A stretch of 26,241 nucleotides of DNA, from NCBI GenBank assembly GCA_900547135.1, contig URFJ01000011.1:1-26241 (forward strand), given 5' to 3'. Made by a program: the position numbers and the translations under genes. The notes below the pieces were generated by a model that saw only the letters and a list, made by a program, of their open reading frames with translations, ran no database searches and was not told the origin of the DNA. The stretch is from an uncultured Eubacteriales bacterium. Its GTDB lineage: Bacteria > Bacillota > Clostridia > Christensenellales > CAG-138. The stretch's first letter is position 1. The number at the start of each line of letters is the position of its first letter. Of this stretch, positions 21,882 to 26,241 are shown piece by piece.

Positions 21882-22415
21882 TCATCGGCTACGCCAGACC
21901 ATAACTTCTGAAGCGGCGGGAGAACATATCCCCAAAGGGCCACCGAACAGGTTTATTGCCTCTTTCTTGCGCTTATAGTATTGGGTATGACCGATTTCCA
22001 GTTCTTCCTTTAAGTCCTCGTCCGTGTATTTGAAGGCGCTCATATACTTCTTGGAGAGAATCGCATAGTAAAGCTCTCCGTGGCGAGGATAGCTTTTCAG
22101 CCTTATCAAAGTGCTTTCCACAAGCTCAATGATGAACTTTGTTTCCGCTACGCTCAAAAGCCTGTCCACCATCTTTGAACGGTCAAAGCTCCCGTCAAAC
22201 TCGTATGACAGAAAATCCGCAAGCTCGCTTGTGCGCCGATACCCAAGCTCGGCTGTCTCGAACTCTATGGCTGCAATGTTTTCATCCGTTCGCCACATAA
22301 CATCACGATACAGCTTCAAAAGGAGCTTCGCCTTGTGAAACACCTGCTCATTGATACATCGTTCTTTTTCTATTAATTTGGCAATATTGCCAATCACGCC
22401 GACATTGCTCTCCAT
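21882..22415 (-). CDS. ArpU/sigma-like transcriptional regulator, 177 aa
   Basis: A mostly helical protein whose C-terminal third, YAILSKKYMSAFKYTDEDLK then EELEIGHTQYYKRKKEAINL, resembles the region 4-like DNA-binding end of ArpU-type and similar phage or element late regulators. The N-terminal half is helical with no known domain. ATG 22415 is preceded by AAGGAGG 7 bases upstream. A strong minus-strand promoter (TTGACT, 17 bases, TATACT) lies about 110 bases upstream, with its leader crossing the two CTTCGCATT operator half-sites, so it is probably repressed by the divergent XRE protein. Likely role: control of element genes. Confidence 0.7.
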   Translation of the reverse strand: MESNVGVIGNIAKLIEKERCINEQVFHKAKLLLKLYRDVMWRTDENIAAIEFETAELGYRRTSELADFLSYEFDGSFDRSKMVDRLLSVAETKFIIELVESTLIRLKSYPRHGELYYAILSKKYMSAFKYTDEDLKEELEIGHTQYYKRKKEAINLFGGPLGICSPAASEVMVWRSR

Positions 22416-22451
22416 TCCTCATCCTCCTTCAAGAAGTATTTATTCTCTCTT

Positions 22452-22554
22452 CTTCGCATTTTCTGTTGACAATGCAGATAATGCGAAGTATCATTACAGT
22501 AAACTTCACATTCAAGCGTATGGCGAGTATAGCACCAACGATTTCCATAGTCAA
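22452..22554. promoter_or_regulatory. Divergent promoters and operator of the element switch
   Basis: Plus strand: TTGACA (22466-22471), 17 bases, TATCAT (22489-22494), reading toward the XRE gene. Minus strand: TTGACT (22549-22554), 17 bases, TATACT (22526-22531), reading toward the ArpU-like gene. CTTCGCATT (22452-22460) and AATGCGAAG (22480-22488) form a perfect 9-bp inverted repeat that brackets the plus-strand -35 box and abuts its -10 box; another CTTCGCA lies near 22,580. This is an autoregulated repressor layout. Confidence 0.65.
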
Positions 22555-22642
22555 TACGAAATGAGAAGTTACGGAAAATAAACTTCGCAGCATTTGAGTG
22601 AAGTACATCAAAACGGACTTATCTTGAGAAAGGACAAAAATC

Positions 22643-23086
22643 ATGGAAGCCTTCGCCCGAAAACTAAAGGATGCGCGCAGCGCAAAGGAACTGAATCAGG
22701 AAGAACTTGGAGAGCTTGTAGGCGTATCTCGCAGAAGTATCAACGCCTACGAGAAAGGAGCCGCTATCCCTCGCAAGAAAACGATTCGTGCGCTCGCAAA
22801 GGCGCTTGGAGTATCTGTCGAATACCTGACCAACGACGGTATAACTGACAGGAGCTTCAGCATGGAGATGGATTACTTGGTCGAAGAAGCCAGTTCCCGC
22901 TTTGGCAGCAAAGGCGCGGCTGAGGTTGAAGATTTGTTGAAGCAGAACGTGGCGTTGTTCGCGGGAGGCAGCCTCAGCGAAGAAGGTAAAGCAGCTTATT
23001 ATGAAGCTCTCTCCAACGCATACTTCGCTTGCAAGGCCGAGGCAAAGAAGAAGTACGGCAAAAAGGCTCCTGAACAGGCAGAGTGA
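22643..23086 (+). CDS. XRE-family repressor, 147 aa
   Basis: An N-terminal Cro/CI-type helix-turn-helix spans about residues 5-60: LKDARSAKELNQEELGELVG, then VSRRSINAYEKGAAIPRKKT and LAKALGVSVEYL. The C-terminal part is acidic and helical, probably for dimerisation, ending KKKYGKKAPEQAE. AGAAAGGA lies before the ATG at 22643. It is followed by an ImmA-type protease gene, the pair that in ICEBs1-like elements holds conjugation genes off until DNA damage triggers repressor cleavage. It is probably the master repressor, acting on the operators at 22,452-22,488. Confidence 0.88.
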   Translation: MEAFARKLKDARSAKELNQEELGELVGVSRRSINAYEKGAAIPRKKTIRALAKALGVSVEYLTNDGITDRSFSMEMDYLVEEASSRFGSKGAAEVEDLLKQNVALFAGGSLSEEGKAAYYEALSNAYFACKAEAKKKYGKKAPEQAE

Positions 23087-23210
23087 TCGCCAAACGCAAT
23101 AGGAATCCCAAGTCCTGTTTAACGGACTATGTTTGTGCGATAATGACAGTGGTGTAAGTAGTGGAATGCCACCGACAACCTCTGTAAGAGAGAGTAATGA
23201 GGGATTGATT

Positions 23211-23726
23211 ATGGTAGACCATATAAGGAGAGCGGTTAATCGCCTAAAAAAGAAATACGACACCTATGACCCTTTCGAGCTATGCGGCGATTTGAAAATC
23301 CTGCTGCGCTATGAACCGATGGGAAAGCATGAGGGCTGCTGCAAAGGCTTTATCTATGTGAAAAGCAGGATTATTTGCATTACGCTGAACAGTGATTTGC
23401 CGGAGGTGTTTCGTCGTGTTGTTTTGGCGCACGAAATTGGTCACGCCGTTCTACATAGGGATATGGTCGGAGCGCTTCCATACCACGATATTGAATTATT
23501 CGATGAAACCTCGTCTGTGGAATACGAAGCCAACATATTCGCCGCCGAGCTTCTGATAAGCAATGATGATGTGTTGGATATTATCAACGATGACATTTCT
23601 TTCTTCGGCGTTGCCCGTGCGCCTCCTGAACTGCTGGACTTCAAGTGGCGCATGATGAAACGGGACGGCTTCATGTTTGCTGATTCACCGATCACTGCAA
23701 CCGGTAACTTTTTGAAAGACTTGTAA
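23211..23726 (+). CDS. ImmA/IrrE-family metallopeptidase (repressor-cleaving), 171 aa
   Basis: A zinc peptidase of the ImmA/IrrE (DUF955) family. The metal motif LAHEIGHAVLH has His74, Glu75 and His78, and a third ligand, Glu106, lies in VEYEANIFAAELL. The N-terminus begins MVDHIRRAVNRLKKKY. The frame is open to 23133, but the ATG at 23211 is preferred, with GAGGG about 8 bases before it. Known members cut the cognate XRE repressor and derepress the element. The gene is 124 bases after the XRE gene, same strand, consistent with a repressor/anti-repressor pair. Confidence 0.9.
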   Translation: MVDHIRRAVNRLKKKYDTYDPFELCGDLKILLRYEPMGKHEGCCKGFIYVKSRIICITLNSDLPEVFRRVVLAHEIGHAVLHRDMVGALPYHDIELFDETSSVEYEANIFAAELLISNDDVLDIINDDISFFGVARAPPELLDFKWRMMKRDGFMFADSPITATGNFLKDL

Positions 23727-23772
23727 AAGCATTGCAACGCCGCCAGATAGCGCGGCACATGGGTGATTTATT

Positions 23773-24066
23773 ATGGAAACTTCCGCAGAGCAAAAAATTA
23801 AGGTTTATGTGGATGTTGTCGCTTCATTCAACGCCGAGGGTACGCTGATTGCGCTGAAGCTGACGTGGGAGGACGGAACAGAGTACATCATCGACCGCAT
23901 TACCGATATAAGGCAAGCAGCGGCGATGAAAGCCGGTGGGCAGGGCGACCGATACACGATACAGGTCAATGGTAAGCAAAGCTATATGTTTTTTGAACGC
24001 AATGCCTCCATACGAGGCAACAATATAGGTCGATGGTTTGTAGAGCGCAGGAGGTGTATGCAATGA
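23773..24066 (+). CDS. Conserved-looking small protein of unknown function, 97 aa
   Basis: A 97-residue protein, probably mostly beta strand: IKVYVDVVASFNAEGTLIAL, then WEDGTEYIIDRITDIRQAAA and GGQGDRYTIQVNGKQSYMFF, ending WFVERRRCMQ. I have the impression that similar proteins accompany repressor/ImmA and UmuC-type genes in mobile elements, but I cannot name a family. The start at 23773 follows a weak GGGTG. Its stop overlaps the next start by 4 bases (ATGA), so the two are coupled. Confidence 0.7.
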   Translation: METSAEQKIKVYVDVVASFNAEGTLIALKLTWEDGTEYIIDRITDIRQAAAMKAGGQGDRYTIQVNGKQSYMFFERNASIRGNNIGRWFVERRRCMQ

Positions 24067-24362
24067 CCAACTATGAGGCAATCACAAAAATGAATCCTGA
24101 GCAGATGGAGGCGTTTCTCGATAATGTCCTTTTGACGGGCGTTAATCTTGCTCTCCATGCTGCTTCATTTGATACTGAATCCGAGGAATATGCCGAGGCA
24201 TTGGACACCAATCCGTATGATGCAGCTTGGCTTGCCGAAGAAGCCGAGGACGCTACGCGCAGCGTCTTTGCGCAGGACGGGGATCTATACCTCCTCAACG
24301 CTTTATGCGACGTGATCTTCAAGGTCACGGGAATAGATGCCGATGAGCAACAGGGAGGTTAA
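24063..24362 (+). CDS. Acidic hypothetical protein, 99 aa
   Basis: A strongly acidic, helical protein beginning MTNYEAITKMNPEQMEAFLD and containing DTNPYDAAWLAEEAEDATRS. No family is recognised. The frame is open to 24033, but the ATG at 24063 has AGGAGG 8 bases upstream and overlaps the preceding stop by 4 bases. It lies 5 bases before the WYL-regulator gene and is probably in the same transcript as 23,773-26,021. Confidence 0.7.
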   Translation: MTNYEAITKMNPEQMEAFLDNVLLTGVNLALHAASFDTESEEYAEALDTNPYDAAWLAEEAEDATRSVFAQDGDLYLLNALCDVIFKVTGIDADEQQGG

Positions 24363-24367
24363 GCAAA

Positions 24368-25395
24368 ATGTCGAAGTCATATAATCAAAAGCTGAAGCTC
24401 CTTCACATCATGCAGATGCTTCTCGATAAGACGGACGAAGCCCATCCCATAACGATGGATGAAATACTGCGGCACCTCAAGGAACAAGGCATATCCGCCG
24501 AAAGAAAGAGCGTCTATGACGATATAGAAGCCCTGCGCCTGTATGGTTTCGATGTATGCCTTACCCGCGGGAAGGTCATAGGGTACTATATCGGCAACAG
24601 GACTTTTGAACTGCCGGAGTTGAAGCTACTTGTGGACAGCGTTCAATCGTCCAAGTTCGTAACGGAGAAAAAGACGTTTGCGCTCATCAAGAAGCTCGTC
24701 AGCCTGAGCAGCATCTACGAAGCGCAGCTCATCAAGCGTCAGGTGTATGTCCGCAATCGTATCAAGAGCATGAACGAGAGCATCTATTACAACGTGGACA
24801 GCATACATAACGGCATTGCTTCCGACAGGAAGATTACATTCCGCTCAGGAAGATTACATTCCGCTATTATGAGTACGACATAAACAAGAAAAAGCGGTTT
24901 CGCAAGAACGGAGAGCGGTATTGCGTCAGCCCCTTTGCACTCACATGGGATGATGAGAATTACTATCTCATAGCCTATGACGCCGAAGCCGGAATCCTGA
25001 AGCATTACCGCGTCGATAAGATGGACAGGATTGAGGTCGAGCAAAGCGAACGCGATGGGAAAGAGATATTCAAGGACTTGGATATGGCGGTCTACACAAA
25101 GCGCACGTTTGCCATGTTCGGCGGCGAGGAAATGTCGGTCATGATACAGTTTGCCAACCGTCTCATCGGCGTCGTGATTGACAAGTTTGGGAAAGACATA
25201 CGCATCACCAAGGTTGGCGACGAGCATTTCTCCATTACGACGCCCGTTGTGGTCAGCCCGCAGTTCTATGCTTGGGTGTTCGGTTTACAGGGCGGTGCAA
25301 CGCTCGTTGCCCCGCAAAGCGTGGTTGATGGCTTCGAGGAACACATCGCTATTGTGCTTGAAGCACAGCGGAAAACAAAGGAGAGTGTACAATGA
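24368..25395 (+). pseudogene. WYL-domain transcriptional regulator broken by a 20-bp tandem duplication
   Basis: The first 156 or so codons give an N-terminal helix-turn-helix (LLHIMQMLLDKT, then MDEILRHLKEQGI and RKSVYDDIEALRLYGFDV). The frame then goes off after SDRKITFR because 20 bases are repeated at 24,826-24,865, and stops at 24883. Removing one copy gives one open frame of 335 residues that continues YYEYDINKKKRF, then FALTWDDENYYLIAYDAEAG and KHYRVDKMDRIEV, a WYL ligand-sensing domain, to the stop at 25395. WYL proteins sense nucleic acids or other ligands and often control defence or mobile genes. As read, the gene is off. Confidence 0.88.
24826..24865 (+). repeat. Perfect 20-bp tandem duplication
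   Basis: CAGGAAGATTACATTCCGCT occurs twice back to back (24826-24845 and 24846-24865). Twenty is not a multiple of three, so the extra copy shifts the frame of the WYL gene. Confidence 0.95.
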
Positions 25396-26021
25396 CAGCG
25401 CAGATGAACGATATTATGATGTATGATGACAGAGAATATAGCATCTCAGCAATCAAATCCAAGAATGCTTTATTCAACATTGAGAAGCTCGGTTTACGCC
25501 CCGTTGCTGCAAGCACGGCTTGTTGGCGGGGCTACATCGCAAAACTCGGTCTTGACGGCGATAATCGCTTGCTTCTTACTGATTTAGTCGTGAACATTGA
25601 GGACGAAGAAGCACCGGCTATCAACGGGATTATGCCCGACAGAATCACGATAGACCACAATCGGCTGAAGGACTACGATTTCTCGATAATCGCCGGAGGC
25701 AACACGGTTTACAATAGTGTTGATCTCCCTTTGCCCTTCACGAGCAGCATGATTATCTGCGATGGCTTTATTCAGGAGTTATATGTCCACATGGGATTCC
25801 ATGACCCGTACAAATACGAGAAAGTCATTGAGCTAATCTTTGACAAGGGGCTTATGTCAAAAGCGGAGGATAGATCAGCGGAGGCAAAGAAGCAGCGAGA
25901 AAAGGCTGTTATGGACGGCAGAATGGGGATAGATGGTGCGAACCTCGAATCAAGCATAGAAAGAACCTTCGACCTCTATTACGACAGCAAATGGACGGAT
26001 GAGCCTTATGAATTGGGATAG
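25392..26021 (+). CDS. Hypothetical protein, 209 aa
   Basis: The ATG overlaps the WYL-gene stop by 4 bases (ATGA), with GGAGAG about 8 bases upstream. The product is soluble, with no membrane segments. The first half contains YSISAIKSKNALFNIEKLGL and WRGYIAKLGLDGDNRLLLTD; the C-terminal 60 residues are helical and charged (KAEDRSAEAKKQREKA). I do not recognise a family. Coupling to the WYL gene suggests a shared function in the element, but the job is unknown. Confidence 0.7.
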   Translation: MTAQMNDIMMYDDREYSISAIKSKNALFNIEKLGLRPVAASTACWRGYIAKLGLDGDNRLLLTDLVVNIEDEEAPAINGIMPDRITIDHNRLKDYDFSIIAGGNTVYNSVDLPLPFTSSMIICDGFIQELYVHMGFHDPYKYEKVIELIFDKGLMSKAEDRSAEAKKQREKAVMDGRMGIDGANLESSIERTFDLYYDSKWTDEPYELG

Positions 26022-26241
26022 CTTCTATGAAGGCTTCTACGGTTGGTCGGATGCCGGACAAAGGAAAATTGCCCTGATGCAAAAGGATTTCGGCGCACAG
26101 GAAGAAGTCGCTGAAATAGCCATGTCTTTCATTGATGAGGAAGTTGCGTCCAAGTTCATTAACCGTGCGCTGACCGGCGGTGTGAAGTTCAGCGCAGACA
26201 CCCTTGTGGAGCTTGCCGACGAGGAGGGGGACCTGTCGGTC
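26008..26241 (+). CDS. Hypothetical protein, N-terminal part (runs off window)
   Basis: The first 78 codons of an open frame starting MNWDSFYEGFYGWSDAGQ, soluble and rich in Glu, Asp and Ala (FIDEEVASKFINRAL). It overlaps the preceding gene by 14 bases, with a GGATGAG box before the ATG; an in-frame ATG at 25999 is possible. No family is recognised and the rest lies outside the window. Confidence 0.6.
   Translation, partial: MNWDSFYEGFYGWSDAGQRKIALMQKDFGAQEEVAEIAMSFIDEEVASKFINRALTGGVKFSADTLVELADEEGDLSV

Noticed and set aside
22664..23263. Minus-strand 199-codon frame
   Set aside because: It is antisense to the XRE repressor gene, which has clear domain motifs.

Overview
The window looks like the chromosome of an anaerobic, low-to-mid GC Firmicute of the class Clostridia. 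The support is the oxygen-sensitive class III ribonucleotide reductase (NrdD/NrdG), strong GGAGG ribosome-binding sites, GTG and TTG starts, and Gram-positive-type UppP, YitT and RarA. The genus cannot be read from the sequence. It is probably a gut or otherwise host-associated species, but that is inference.

Region 1 (1-14,600) is ordinary core chromosome. It holds a pepV-type dipeptidase, a YitT membrane protein and uppP (one minus-strand run); a 57-residue DUF1540 protein; rarA and a divergent MATE exporter that share an overlapping promoter pair; a PHP-domain phosphoesterase; ftsH; a second MATE exporter; and the nrdD-nrdG operon.

Region 2 (about 14,680-18,710) is a graveyard of insertions ending in a tRNA-Arg(CCT) gene. 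It holds a tyrosine-recombinase fragment, a transposase-free IS200/IS605-like palindromic element, a decayed DDE transposase, and two truncated tRNA-Arg-like copies in front of the intact tRNA. Inside it sits one intact-looking two-gene cassette: a secreted cysteine-hydrolase-like protein of 351 aa, translationally coupled to a 179-aa lipoprotein. The cassette has its own promoter and a 5' leader with a small ORF and a terminator-like hairpin. A second, 90% identical copy of that 152-bp leader lies on the far side of the cassette. This is the best candidate here for something undescribed, possibly an effector/immunity pair under attenuation control.

Region 3 (about 18,710-26,241, running off the window) is one end of an integrative element inserted at tRNA-Arg(CCT). 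It has five GCTAA-type short repeats (candidate integrase arm sites), an integrase pseudogene with a large internal deletion, an excisionase-like protein, a MazF-type toxin with a zinc-ribbon partner, a frameshifted sigma-like regulator, a 600-bp structured non-coding stretch, an ArpU/sigma-like regulator, and a divergent XRE repressor/ImmA protease switch with visible operators. Downstream genes are of unknown function. They include a WYL regulator broken by a perfect 20-bp tandem duplication. The element looks unable to excise by itself.
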